Shown here piece after piece: positions 35,842 through 45,449 of a stretch of 64,000 bases of DNA (positions are counted from its first letter, which is position 1; each line of letters opens with the position of its first letter). Location: NCBI RefSeq assembly GCF_017875645.1, contig NZ_JAGGMR010000001.1, forward strand, positions 3,410,001-3,474,000. The letters are read 5' to 3'. The notes under the pieces are model-generated. The model did not search any database, was not told the origin of the DNA, and saw nothing but the letters and a program-made list of their open reading frames with translations. The stretch is from Nocardia goodfellowii (GTDB lineage Bacteria; Actinomycetota; Actinomycetes; Mycobacteriales; Mycobacteriaceae). Made by a program: the position numbers and the translations under genes.

Positions 35842-36132
35842 ATGGCAGTCGTTCGGACTCACCGATACACCGTGGTGACCGGGAAGCTGGCGCAGTTGCT
35901 CGAACAGCGCACGCGATTGATCCGCGGCCTGCGGTCGGCGAATCCCGCGTTCACCGCTGCCACCCTGATTCGCCAGGAGGACGGGTCCTATCTCGACATC
36001 TGGCGTTGGGAATCGGCCGAGGCGCGACGCGGCGCCAGGGCTGAAGCCCTCGGATTTCCTTTGACCGCGGCGACCGCGGCCCTCACCACCGACCACAGCG
36101 TCGTGGACGGCGAGGTGCTCGTCGAACGATGA
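35842..36132 (+). CDS. Small ABM-like (antibiotic biosynthesis monooxygenase fold) protein
   Basis: A 96-residue protein: VVRTHRYTVVTGKLAQLLEQRTRLIRGLRSANPAFTAATLIRQEDGSYLDIWRWESAEARRGA. This is the alpha/beta ferredoxin-like pattern of ABM-domain proteins, with the D-I-W-R-W-E strand. ATG 35842 lies downstream of AGGTCAGGA. It is the first gene of the plus-strand set diverging from LysR. Such small proteins often act as dimers on quinones, heme or polyketides, but no function can be assigned. Confidence 0.7.
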   Translation: MAVVRTHRYTVVTGKLAQLLEQRTRLIRGLRSANPAFTAATLIRQEDGSYLDIWRWESAEARRGARAEALGFPLTAATAALTTDHSVVDGEVLVER

Positions 36133-36235
36133 GGTTTGGCGCGCACCACTCGAACAATTCGCCCCACTCAGCACATCGGAGCAGACAATGACCACGCAGC
36201 CGGCTCACCGCGCGCTGAGCGAAAAGGAGAACATC

Positions 36236-36460
36236 ATGTCCTACAGCAAGAACAACCGGAAACTGCACCGCGCGATGTCGGTCACCTTCACCGCGACCGT
36301 GCTGCTCTGCTTCATCGCCGTCCCCTTCGGCGCGCTGGAAGCCGCGCCGTGGATCTTCTACCTGCCGCTGCCGCCGCTGTTCGTGCTGATGGGCACCGGC
36401 CTCTACATGTACGTCCAGCCCTACCGGGCCAAGCGCCGCGTCCCCGCCGGCCAACCCTGA
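36236..36460 (+). CDS. Small two-TM membrane protein
   Basis: A 74-residue protein with ATG 36236 preceded by AAGGAG at a 6-base spacing. The basic N-terminus SYSKNNRKLHRAM is followed by hydrophobic segments at about 15-35 (VTFTATVLLCFIAVPFGAL) and 40-60 (WIFYLPLPPLFVLMGTGLYMYV), and a basic C-terminus. It lies 103 bases after the ABM-like gene and 44 bases before the UvrA-like gene, probably co-transcribed. No family recognised. Confidence 0.75.
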   Translation: MSYSKNNRKLHRAMSVTFTATVLLCFIAVPFGALEAAPWIFYLPLPPLFVLMGTGLYMYVQPYRAKRRVPAGQP

Positions 36461-36504
36461 TCAGGCAAGATCGAACAACCACCCCGCAGCAGATGGAGAC
36501 CCCG

Positions 36505-38898
<2,394 letters not shown>

Positions 38899-38912
38899 GC
38901 GCAGCGTCACCA

Positions 38913-38938
38913 GGGGTCGCTCGCCACGGAGCGACCCC
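38913..38938 (+). terminator. Terminator after the UvrA-like gene
   Basis: Perfect 10-base arms GGGGTCGCTC (38913-38922) and GAGCGACCCC (38929-38938), loop GCCACG, followed by TTCGG. It begins 15 bases past the stop codon. Confidence 0.75.
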
Positions 38939-38986
38939 TTCGGCGATGTACGCGAGCGGGCCGTGGTTCTCGGCCCGCATAACTGG

Positions 38987-39394
38987 TTACAGGCGGCCGA
39001 CGACCTTTGTCGGCGTGACCCGCACGACGATGCGCGCGCCGTCGTGCACCGAGGCCGGGTTGAATTCGGCGTAGGGGAGTCCGGTGTACTTGCGCGACAG
39101 CTTGTCCGGCAGCGACCGGTCCGGGTCGTCGGTGACGGTGACCGAGCCCCGCACCTCCGCGTAGACGTACGGATTCTCCGGCGGGTTGATCATCAGGGTG
39201 ACGCGCGGATCCCGGGCGATGTTCTTGGCGTGCCTTCGCTCCACGGTGGTGGAGAACAGGATGTCGTCGCCGTCGCGGTCGACCCAGATCACGCTCAGAT
39301 GCGGTTGCCCATCCGGGTTGATGGTCGCCGCGGTGGCGAACACCTTCGACTCATCGAGGTACTTCTTCAGTTCGGGTGAGAGCTCAGCCGTCAT
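38987..39394 (-). CDS. PPOX-class (pyridoxamine-phosphate-oxidase-like) F420/FMN-dependent protein
   Basis: A 135-residue split-barrel flavoprotein: FATAATINPDGQPHLSVIWVDRDGDDILFSTTVERRHAKNIARDPRVTLMINPPENPYVYAEVRGSVTV. This matches the actinobacterial PPOX/F420 family (TIGR03618 style). ATG 39394 (MTAELSPE) is chosen; a start 15 bases upstream is possible. It lies 40 bases after the cutinase gene on the same strand. Substrate unknown; relatives reduce or oxidise small molecules with F420. Confidence 0.85.
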   Translation of the reverse strand: MTAELSPELKKYLDESKVFATAATINPDGQPHLSVIWVDRDGDDILFSTTVERRHAKNIARDPRVTLMINPPENPYVYAEVRGSVTVTDDPDRSLPDKLSRKYTGLPYAEFNPASVHDGARIVVRVTPTKVVGRL

Positions 39395-39434
39395 GACCTG
39401 GTGGAACACCGGGTCGGCCGGCGGATATTCCCGC

Positions 39435-40118
39435 TCAGAGCCGGGCGACCACGAACCGCGCGGCTTCGGGCATGAAGTGCTGGTAGTTGGTGTGCGCTTC
39501 GAAATCCGTCCCCGGGGCGGTCATTCCATTGCAGACGGGGTCGCCGGGCGCGCAGTAGTCGTGGAAGCGAGCGGTATACGGCTCGGGCACAGCCTGGTCC
39601 CGGGTGCGCAGCGGGCTGCCGAAGAACAGCACGGCGCTGATTCGTGCGCTGAGTTCGGCGGGAATGGTGACGGCGACGGGTCCGCCGACCGTGGCCGAGC
39701 TGCTGTCCATGCCGATGGAATTGCCGACCACGTTGGCGCCCTGGGAGTAGCCCGCCAGCACGAATACCTGATCCGGACAGGCCGCGGCCTGGGTCCGAAG
39801 GTGGGCGACCAGGTCCTGATTGCCGATCGGCACGCCGCGGGCACCGATCAGGTCGGCCGGGTAGGCCACGTTGTACTGGCTCCAGCTGCGCTCGGGGGCC
39901 GCCTCGCGCAGGGCCGCGTAGAGCGGTTCGCCGACGTTGTAGTCGGGAATCGCATCCGGAGCGGCGAAGAACAGTCCGTCGTCGAAGTCGGTGCCACGGG
40001 CCATGATCAGCTGCGCGTCGGTGCAGCCCGGATCCGCCGACGCGGTCGCCGCGAGCGATACCGGGCTGAGGAGGGCGGCTGCGAGCACTCCCGCGGACAA
40101 CAACTGACGTCGCGACAT
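39435..40118 (-). CDS. Secreted cutinase-family serine esterase
   Basis: A 227-residue protein with a Tat-like signal peptide (SRRQLL, then hydrophobic core, cleavage near ATASA-DP, about residue 28). The cutinase motif GYSQGA has nucleophile Ser125. Asp193 sits in CAPGDPVCNG, and His209 (FEAHTNYQHF) completes the triad. Four cysteines (32, 114, 189, 197) allow the usual two disulfides. Mycolic-acid actinobacteria secrete many such enzymes that cleave cutin, polyester or lipid esters. About 90 bases separate it from the end of mmsA upstream. Confidence 0.9.
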   Translation of the reverse strand: MSRRQLLSAGVLAAALLSPVSLAATASADPGCTDAQLIMARGTDFDDGLFFAAPDAIPDYNVGEPLYAALREAAPERSWSQYNVAYPADLIGARGVPIGNQDLVAHLRTQAAACPDQVFVLAGYSQGANVVGNSIGMDSSSATVGGPVAVTIPAELSARISAVLFFGSPLRTRDQAVPEPYTARFHDYCAPGDPVCNGMTAPGTDFEAHTNYQHFMPEAARFVVARL

Positions 40119-40208
40119 GGCGTTCCTTCGTGCGGTTCGATATGAAAACCGAACGTTACGCTGTATTCGCCCCTGGCGGAACAGCGCCTCCCACCAGGCG
40201 GGTGCCGC

Positions 40209-41699
40209 TCACTTGTTCTGCGGAAAGCCGAGTTCCAGGCCGCCGTGGCTGGGGTCGAGCCAGCGCGTGGTGACCGCCTTACCGCGGGTGAAGAAGTGGA
40301 CCGCGTCGGTGCCGTGCGCGTGCGAGTCTCCGAAGAGCGAGTTCTTCCAGCCACCGAAACTGTAGTAGGCCATGGGAACCGGGATCGGCACGTTGATGCC
40401 GACCATGCCGACCTCGACCTCGTAGTGGAAGCGGCGGGCGGCGCCGCCGTCGTTGGTGAAGATGGCGGTGCCGTTGCCATAGGGGTTGGCGTTGATGAGG
40501 GCGAGCGCGTCGTCGTAGGTGCCGACCCGCACGACCGACAGCACCGGGCCGAAGATCTCATCGGTGTAGACGCTCATCTCCGGCTCGACGTGATCGAGAA
40601 TCGTTGGGCCCAGCCAGAATCCGGCCGCGGCACCGTCGGCCTCGATACTCCGGCCGTCGAGCGCGACGGTGGCTCCCGCGGTCTCGCCGGCCTCGATGTA
40701 CCGCGCCACGCGGTCACGATGCTCGCGGGTGACCAGCGGCCCCATGTCGACGCTGCGGGTGCCGTCACCGGTCTTGATGGTCGCGGCCCGCTGGGTGATC
40801 TTCCCGACCAGCTCGTCGCCGACCGGATCGACCGCCAGCACCACGCTGATCGCCATGCAGCGCTCACCCGCGGACCCGAACCCGGCGTTCACCGCGGCGT
40901 CGGCGGCCAGATCCAGATCGGCGTCCGGCAGCACCACCATATGGTTCTTCGCGCCGCCGAGCGCCTGCACCCGCTTGCCGTTCGAGGTGCCGCGCTGGTA
41001 CACATACCGCGCGATCGGCGTGGACCCGACGAACGACACCGCCTTGATCGCCGGATTGTCGAGCAGCTCGTCCACGGCGTCCTTGTCGCCCTGCAATACG
41101 TTGAAAACCCCGGCGGGCAAACCCGCTTCGGCCCACAGCTCGGCCAGCCACAGCGACGACGACGGGTCTTTCTCGCTCGGCTTCAACACCACGGTGTTGC
41201 CCGCGGCGATCGCCACCGGGAAGAACCACATCGGCACCATCGCCGGGAAATTGAACGGCGAGATCACCGCCACCGGGCCCAGCGGCTGCCGGACGGAGAA
41301 GATGTCGACCTTCGTCGACGCGTTCTCCGTGTACCCGCCCTTGAGCAAATGCGGTACCCCGCAAGCGAATTCGACGACCTCCAGGCCCCGGCTGACCTCG
41401 CCCATCGCATCGGCGTGCACCTTGCCGTGCTCGGCGGTGATCAGCGCCGCCAACTCTTCCTTGCGGTCGTTCAGCAGTTCCCGGAACCGGAACATGATCT
41501 GCGTCCGGTGGGCCAGCGAGGTATCCCGCCACTCCGCGAAAGCCGCTGCGGCCGAGGCGATCACGGCTTGCGCGTCGGCCTGGTTCGCCAGCGCCACCTG
41601 ACCGGTGACCGCCCCGGTCGCCGGATTCGTCACCGGCGCGGTCCGCGCACTCGTCCCACCGAATGCCTTACCGTCGAGCCAGTGCGCGATTGTCTGCAT
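40209..41699 (-). CDS. mmsA: Methylmalonate-semialdehyde dehydrogenase (CoA-acylating)
   Basis: A 496-residue aldehyde dehydrogenase. Catalytic Cys281 lies in GSAGERCMA, and ALGGAKNH replaces the general-base region, which marks CoA-acylating MMSDH. ISPFNFPAMVPMWFFP and GSTPIARYVYQRG bind NAD. It converts methylmalonate semialdehyde to propionyl-CoA in valine (or inositol) breakdown. ATG 41699 (MQTIAHWLDGK) is the natural start; the reading frame stays open upstream but enters the tRNA-like RNA. No mmsB or acyl-CoA genes accompany it here. Confidence 0.93.
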   Translation of the reverse strand: MQTIAHWLDGKAFGGTSARTAPVTNPATGAVTGQVALANQADAQAVIASAAAAFAEWRDTSLAHRTQIMFRFRELLNDRKEELAALITAEHGKVHADAMGEVSRGLEVVEFACGVPHLLKGGYTENASTKVDIFSVRQPLGPVAVISPFNFPAMVPMWFFPVAIAAGNTVVLKPSEKDPSSSLWLAELWAEAGLPAGVFNVLQGDKDAVDELLDNPAIKAVSFVGSTPIARYVYQRGTSNGKRVQALGGAKNHMVVLPDADLDLAADAAVNAGFGSAGERCMAISVVLAVDPVGDELVGKITQRAATIKTGDGTRSVDMGPLVTREHRDRVARYIEAGETAGATVALDGRSIEADGAAAGFWLGPTILDHVEPEMSVYTDEIFGPVLSVVRVGTYDDALALINANPYGNGTAIFTNDGGAARRFHYEVEVGMVGINVPIPVPMAYYSFGGWKNSLFGDSHAHGTDAVHFFTRGKAVTTRWLDPSHGGLELGFPQNK

Positions 41700-41783
41700 G
41701 ATCGTCCTCGATTCGGTCGGTGCGTCCGGGCATTGCGCCTCAATCCTGCCCGCGCACCTGGGCGCCCGCACCGGAAATGGGGA

Positions 41784-41814
41784 GACCCCAAGGGTCTTGC
41801 CTTCCCTTGGGGTC
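41784..41814 (-). terminator. Strong hairpin downstream of the tRNA-like RNA
   Basis: Read on the minus strand: perfect 11-base arms GACCCCAAGGG and CCCTTGGGGTC around AAGGCAAGA, then TCCCCATTTCC. It lies 42 bases past the outer helix of the tRNA-like RNA and 85 bases before the mmsA start, so it would end an independent short transcript. It could also act as a leader structure of mmsA. Confidence 0.65.
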
Positions 41815-41855
41815 CTGTATGCCACCCAATTCGCACAACCGGATCGGTGGGATCG

Positions 41856-41967
41856 GATCACACTCACCGCGACGCGTCCTACGTTTGGACCATCTCCCAT
41901 CGATAAATGGCTGGGAGAGCCGGGGTTGAACCGGCACCTCGTCGCTCCGCGTCCTTTCCTCGTGATC
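41856..41967 (-). ncRNA. Candidate circularly permuted tRNA-like RNA
   Basis: Read on the minus strand, in order: GATCAC (41967-41962); 16-base loop; GCGACG (41945-41940); AGGT; T-stem GCCGG, 7-base loop TTCAACC, CCGGC (41935-41919); acceptor strand TCTCCCA (41918-41912); G; CCA (41910-41908); spacer TTTATCGA; acceptor strand TGGGAGA (41899-41893); TG; D-stem GTCC, loop AAACGTA, GGAC (41890-41876); G; CGTCGC (41874-41869); GGTGAGT; GTGATC (41861-41856). The 7-bp acceptor, 4-bp D, 5-bp T, 5-6-bp anticodon and outer 6-bp helices are all perfect. tRNA-specific bases fit: U8-A14, A15-U48, G26-A44, G53-C61, T54 T55 C56 A57 A58, U1-A72, G73. So the 3' half precedes the 5' half. There is no normal anticodon loop and no U33 or G19, so decoding is doubtful. 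A TAAAGT box at 42014-42009 is a possible promoter. The order resembles two-piece permuted tmRNA, but no tag reading frame was found. Confidence 0.7.
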
Positions 41968-42106
41968 GGTGTTCGGTGGCGAATACTCAAGCTGGAGCGA
42001 GAATCTGAACTTTACGCACGGCTTGATCGACCGCCGGGGTTCCCGGGCGAGAACCGGGTCCCGTCTGGTCACCGTGTCATTCAGTCTGAACTTCAGTTTG
42101 AGTTTC

Positions 42107-42142
42107 GCGCCTTTTCGGCGCACCCCCGCGCTCCAGCGGGGG
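42107..42142 (-). terminator. Double hairpin after the DUF7873-type gene
   Basis: Two stems in tandem: CCCCCGC (42123-42129) with GCGGGGG (42136-42142), loop 6; and GCGCC (42107-42111) with GGCGC (42117-42121), loop 5 (GAAAA on the minus strand). They begin 26 bases past the stop of the minus-strand gene, separating it from the tRNA-like RNA downstream. The rest of the 470-base interval to mmsA holds the tRNA-like RNA, its hairpin, and an AT-richer stretch (42060-42110) with a repeated AAGTTCAGA. Confidence 0.55.
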
Positions 42143-42167
42143 AGTTCTCCGGCTCAGCGACGGCGCG

Positions 42168-42920
42168 TCAACGCTCGCCCACGTGCGCAGTGCGGAACAG
42201 ATAATCGAAGATCACCTTGCCGGTCTTCTGATCGGTGACCTCGCTGCCGTTGGCCTCTTCGCGCGCGAACTTCACCGCCTGCTGCAACTTCTCGATCCGC
42301 GCGGTGAGCTCGTTGATGCGCCGCGCGGGCAGCGCGCCGCTGAACTTCACCGTGGTCCAGTAGCCGACGGCGATGTCCTCGTAGTACACCTCCACCTGCG
42401 CCGGGTGCTTCTCGGTCGCCTCGGCCTTGACGTGGTTGCGCGGCACCTTCTTGGTCCGGATGGTGCGGACCGGGTCGGTGCGCCAGGTGTCGGTGGAATC
42501 GTCGAACGACCACGCCTCGGCCGCGTCGAGCACCGGCAGCCGCTTCACGAAGGTCTGCAGATCGGCCAGCTGCTTCTCCAGGAACAGCAGGTAGGACACC
42601 GGGACATCGGTCAGCAGCGTCTCGCCGTCGACCGTGATGTCGGCCTTGGCCGCGCAGTTCGCCCAATCCTTGGTGGCGGTCACGTCGAACAGCCGGGTCA
42701 GCGTGCTCGCGGTTTGCCGCAGCACTTCCTCCGATTTCACCTGCACCCGAGTCGACTCCGGCGGAAGCTGCTCGCCCTCCTCGTCCTTGGGCTGGTAGGC
42801 GCGCGTGATACCGGCCAGCAAACCCGGCTTGTTCAGCAGGTTCTGCTTCTCCGCCAGCTCCCGCAGCGAGGAGCTCTTCACGCCCTTCTCCACGGCGATG
42901 ATCTGATTCAGCTTTGTCAT
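42168..42920 (-). CDS. DUF7873-type protein of unknown function
   Basis: A 250-residue soluble protein, MTKLNQIIAVEKGVKSSSLREL at the start, then YQPKDEEGEQLPPESTRVQVKSEEV, DVTATKDWANCAAKADITVDG, DVPVSYLLFLEKQLADLQTFVKRLPVLD, NHVKAEATEKHPAQVEVYYEDI and a C-terminal helix NELTARIEKLQQAVKFAREEANG. ATG 42920 follows GGAGGTGGAG. It resembles a conserved uncharacterised family of actinobacteria (I recall it as DUF7873) sometimes found near phage-like or mobile genes. No catalytic motif is visible. Its transcript would run toward the tRNA-like RNA. Confidence 0.75.
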   Translation of the reverse strand: MTKLNQIIAVEKGVKSSSLRELAEKQNLLNKPGLLAGITRAYQPKDEEGEQLPPESTRVQVKSEEVLRQTASTLTRLFDVTATKDWANCAAKADITVDGETLLTDVPVSYLLFLEKQLADLQTFVKRLPVLDAAEAWSFDDSTDTWRTDPVRTIRTKKVPRNHVKAEATEKHPAQVEVYYEDIAVGYWTTVKFSGALPARRINELTARIEKLQQAVKFAREEANGSEVTDQKTGKVIFDYLFRTAHVGER

Positions 42921-43108
42921 CTCCACCTCCCCGCAACGCCCACGCGCCGCTCGCAAATGTCCTCCGCGGCACCAGTTCTCGATGCCCCCACGTTGCTGCG
43001 GCCACAGTACCCAGCCCCGCCGCGGGCCGCATCCCAATTATCGGCCGGTGGTGAAATCCACAGCGATTCGGCATTGTCGGCGCTCCGCCGCCGGACCAGA
43101 CTGGGCGG

Positions 43109-43741
43109 ATGGGAGGACAGGTAGATCAGGATGTGCTGGCGCGGTGGGTGCGGTTGGCGGGTGCGGGGGCCGAGCCGGTGGGCGCCGATCTGGTGCGTCG
43201 CTACCGCGAGCCGCATCGGCGTTATCACACGGTCGAGCACCTGGCGATGATGCTCGGCGTCATCGACGAGCTCGCCGCCGACGCGGCGGACCCGGACGCG
43301 GTGCGCTACGCCGCGTTCTTCCACGACGCGGTCTATGCCGTGGACCGGCCCGACAACGAGGAACGCAGCGCGGAGCTCGCCGAGGACGTGCTCGGAAAGC
43401 TCGGTGCCGCACCCGATCTCGTGCGCGAGGTGGGCAGGATCGTCCGCCTCACCGCCGCACACGACCCGGCGGCCGGGGACCGGAACGGTGCAGTCCTGTG
43501 CGACGCCGACCTGGTGATCCTCGCCGCCGACGCACCCGGCTATGCCGCTTACACGGCCGCCGTCCGAGCCGAATACCAGCACGTCCCCGACGATCTGTTC
43601 CGTGCCGGGCGCGCCGCCGTCCTCCAGGGCTTGGCTCGGCAGCCGCGCCTCTTCCGGACGCCCACTGCCAGGGCGCGTTTCGAAGCGGCCGCCCGCACCA
43701 ATCTGGCTACCGAACTGGCGGCGCTCACGGCCGCGCGATAG
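43109..43741 (+). CDS. HD-superfamily metal-dependent phosphohydrolase (predicted)
   Basis: A 210-residue protein with RYREPHRRYHTVEHLAMML (first His), AAFFHDAVYAVDRPDNEERSAELA (HD motif) and AVLCDADLVILAAD (C-terminal Asp). The pattern H...HD...D matches the COG4339-type predicted metal-dependent phosphohydrolases. Cytosolic, no partner domains. ATG 43109 sits 188 bases from the divergent DUF7873-type gene. Substrate unknown; nucleotides are likely. Confidence 0.85.
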   Translation: MGGQVDQDVLARWVRLAGAGAEPVGADLVRRYREPHRRYHTVEHLAMMLGVIDELAADAADPDAVRYAAFFHDAVYAVDRPDNEERSAELAEDVLGKLGAAPDLVREVGRIVRLTAAHDPAAGDRNGAVLCDADLVILAADAPGYAAYTAAVRAEYQHVPDDLFRAGRAAVLQGLARQPRLFRTPTARARFEAAARTNLATELAALTAAR

Positions 43742-43856
43742 CCCGGAAATCGCCTGAGCGGCACCAACTTCCGATTCCGTCATACCGCGAACGGAACCGC
43801 GCGCCGGAATTAATCTCCGAAGGAACACAGCCACGATGCTCGGAGTTGGAGCGGAC

Positions 43857-44534
43857 ATGACAACGCTTGGTTTGATCGGCAGCGGACGCATCGGCGGCAC
43901 GGTGGCGCGGCTCGCCGTGGACGCCGGACTCGAAGTGGTACTGAGCAATTCGCGCGGTCCCGAAACCCTCGCCGACCTGGTGGCCGATCTCGGTTCCCGG
44001 GCCCGCGCCGCCACCGCGGCAGAAGCCGCCGAAGCCGGCGACCTCGTGGTCGTCACCACGCCGTTCCGGGTCTACCGCGACGTGCCGGCCGCTCCGCTGT
44101 CGGGCAAGGTCGTGCTCGACACCACCAACTACAACGCCGAGCGCGACGGCACGATACAGGAAATCGAAGACGGCACCGTCACCAACAGCGAACTGGTGCA
44201 ACGGCATCTGTCCGCCTCGAAGGTCGTCAAAGTGTTCAACACCATCTTCTTCCCGCACCTGGCCGCCCTGCCCCGGCCCGCCGGCGCCGCGGACCGCTCC
44301 GCCCTGCCCATCGCGGGCGACGACACCACCGCCAAGACCAGCGCCGCCGCCTTCCTCGACACCCTCGGCTTCGACACCGTCGACATCGGCCCGCTCGCGG
44401 AGTCCTGGCGGCTGCACCCCGGCACCCCCGCCTACGGCACGCCCTACGCCGCCGGTACGCCCTTCTGGGAACACGACGCCAGCCCGGCCGGCACCGCCGC
44501 CATCCGCGCCGCCGTCGAAAAAGCCACCCGCTGA
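43857..44534 (+). CDS. NADPH-dependent F420-reductase-like (NAD(P)-binding) protein
   Basis: A 225-residue Rossmann-fold protein: MTTLGLIGSGRIGGTVARLAVDAGLEVVLSNSRGPETL, then VVVTTPFRVYRDVP, VVLDTTNYN and VVKVFNTIFFPHLA. This is the F420H2:NADP oxidoreductase-like (F420_oxidored/NADP_Rossmann) family; many members are dehydrogenases of unknown substrate rather than true Fno. ATG 43857 has GGAG 6-7 bases upstream; ATG 43836 (with AAGGA) would add 7 residues. It converges with yaaA. Confidence 0.85.
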   Translation: MTTLGLIGSGRIGGTVARLAVDAGLEVVLSNSRGPETLADLVADLGSRARAATAAEAAEAGDLVVVTTPFRVYRDVPAAPLSGKVVLDTTNYNAERDGTIQEIEDGTVTNSELVQRHLSASKVVKVFNTIFFPHLAALPRPAGAADRSALPIAGDDTTAKTSAAAFLDTLGFDTVDIGPLAESWRLHPGTPAYGTPYAAGTPFWEHDASPAGTAAIRAAVEKATR

Positions 44535-44603
44535 GCGGCACCTCGAAAGCCTTTCGCGCACGAGCTCGGTGCTTCGTGGCCGGTCGGCATCGGGTGCGAA
44601 ACC

Positions 44604-45392
44604 TCAGGTGAGGATGAGCAGTTCGGTGGGGGAGGCGATTTCGGTGCGCAGACCGGACTTTTCGGCGACTCGGGCGACCCCCTTGATGTCGGTGGGGTCG
44701 GCCCGCGTCATAACCAGGGCGCGGGCGAGCAGGCCCTTGTGGTGTTTGTTGAAGTGACTCACCACCGTCCGGGATCCGTCGGGATGTTCGGTCAGCACGT
44801 TGGCGGTGACGGCTCCCGGGACACGGCCGAGTTGCTGGTAGGTCCCGGAGCGCAAGTCGATGACGAGCTCGCCCGCGGCTTCGGCCACCAGCGCCTCGGG
44901 GAGGCAATCGCGCCAGAGGGCCGAGAGCGTGGGCAATCCGGGGAGTTTGGAGCCGCCGGAGAGCCGGTAGGCCGGGATGGGGTCGCCGGCGCGGATCGCG
45001 CCGAACAACGCCGAGCCGATCCCGAGGCGGGCGTAGGCCTTCTCGCGCTGTGCTTTGCTGAACGCTTTCGCGTCCAGCGCGTCGTAGAGAACCCCTGTGT
45101 AGCGCTCCAGCGCGGGGCGGGTGGGGGAGGTGCGCAGCGCGGCGTTGCGGGCGATCTCGACGTCAGCCCCCTTGCCGAGGGCGAGGGCCTTGCGGGTGGC
45201 GTCGGGGTCCTTGGCGAGCTCGATCAGCTCGGTGACCAGCTTGTCGCGCACCGCGGTGAGCTGCGGCATCGCGAGCCCGGCGAGATCCAGGGGTGCGCCC
45301 GCACCACCGTCGGACTTGGTTTCGGAGGGAGGCAGCAGCACCAGCACGAGCGGATACGGTACCGGCGCGCGCGGCGGCGGTGGTTCGGGCAC
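44604..45392 (-). CDS. yaaA: Peroxide stress protein YaaA (DUF328)
   Basis: A 262-residue protein: VLVLLPPSETKSDGGAGAPL at the start (LLPPSE-x-K is the YaaA signature), then YTGVLYDALDAKAFSK, PIPAYRLSGGSKLPGLPTL, VIDLRSGTYQQL, VVSHFNKHHKGLLARALV. YaaA limits free iron and DNA damage under peroxide stress in E. coli. The GTG 45392 start adds a Pro-rich lead; no ribosome site. It diverges from proS across 57 bases. Confidence 0.9.
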   Translation of the reverse strand: MPEPPPPRAPVPYPLVLVLLPPSETKSDGGAGAPLDLAGLAMPQLTAVRDKLVTELIELAKDPDATRKALALGKGADVEIARNAALRTSPTRPALERYTGVLYDALDAKAFSKAQREKAYARLGIGSALFGAIRAGDPIPAYRLSGGSKLPGLPTLSALWRDCLPEALVAEAAGELVIDLRSGTYQQLGRVPGAVTANVLTEHPDGSRTVVSHFNKHHKGLLARALVMTRADPTDIKGVARVAEKSGLRTEIASPTELLILT

Positions 45393-45435
45393 GCCTGAAT
45401 CGGTAATGCGTTGGAGGCATCGATCGGCCAGCGAC

Positions 45436-45441
45436 TACGCT
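45436..45441 (+). promoter_or_regulatory. -10 box for leaderless proS transcript
   Basis: TACGCT, 8 bases, then GTG at 45450. TTGGAG at 45411-45416, 19 bases upstream, may be a weak -35. No ribosome site. Confidence 0.5.
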
Positions 45442-45449
45442 GAGCACCC

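Noticed and set aside
41908..41940. First read as a truncated tRNA 3' end left by integration of a mobile element (attachment scar).
   Set aside because: The missing acceptor 5' strand, D arm and anticodon-stem strand are present, perfectly matched, just downstream on the same strand. A chance scar would not supply them, so a permuted tRNA-like RNA is the better reading.
41700..41990. N-terminal extension of MmsA by about 97 residues.
   Set aside because: MQTIAHWLDG at 41699 is the normal family start; the extension overlaps the structured RNA and hairpin.
41784..42120. Possible tmRNA (ssrA) because of the permuted order and extra helix.
   Set aside because: The usual tmRNA ends and Ala-type acceptor (A73, G-U pair) are absent, a proper D stem is present, and no tag reading frame ending in Ala-Ala was found.
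41740..42123. Minus-strand reading of about 128 codons across the mmsA upstream interval.
   Set aside because: It runs straight through the tRNA-like helices and the terminator, has no family resemblance and no ribosome site.
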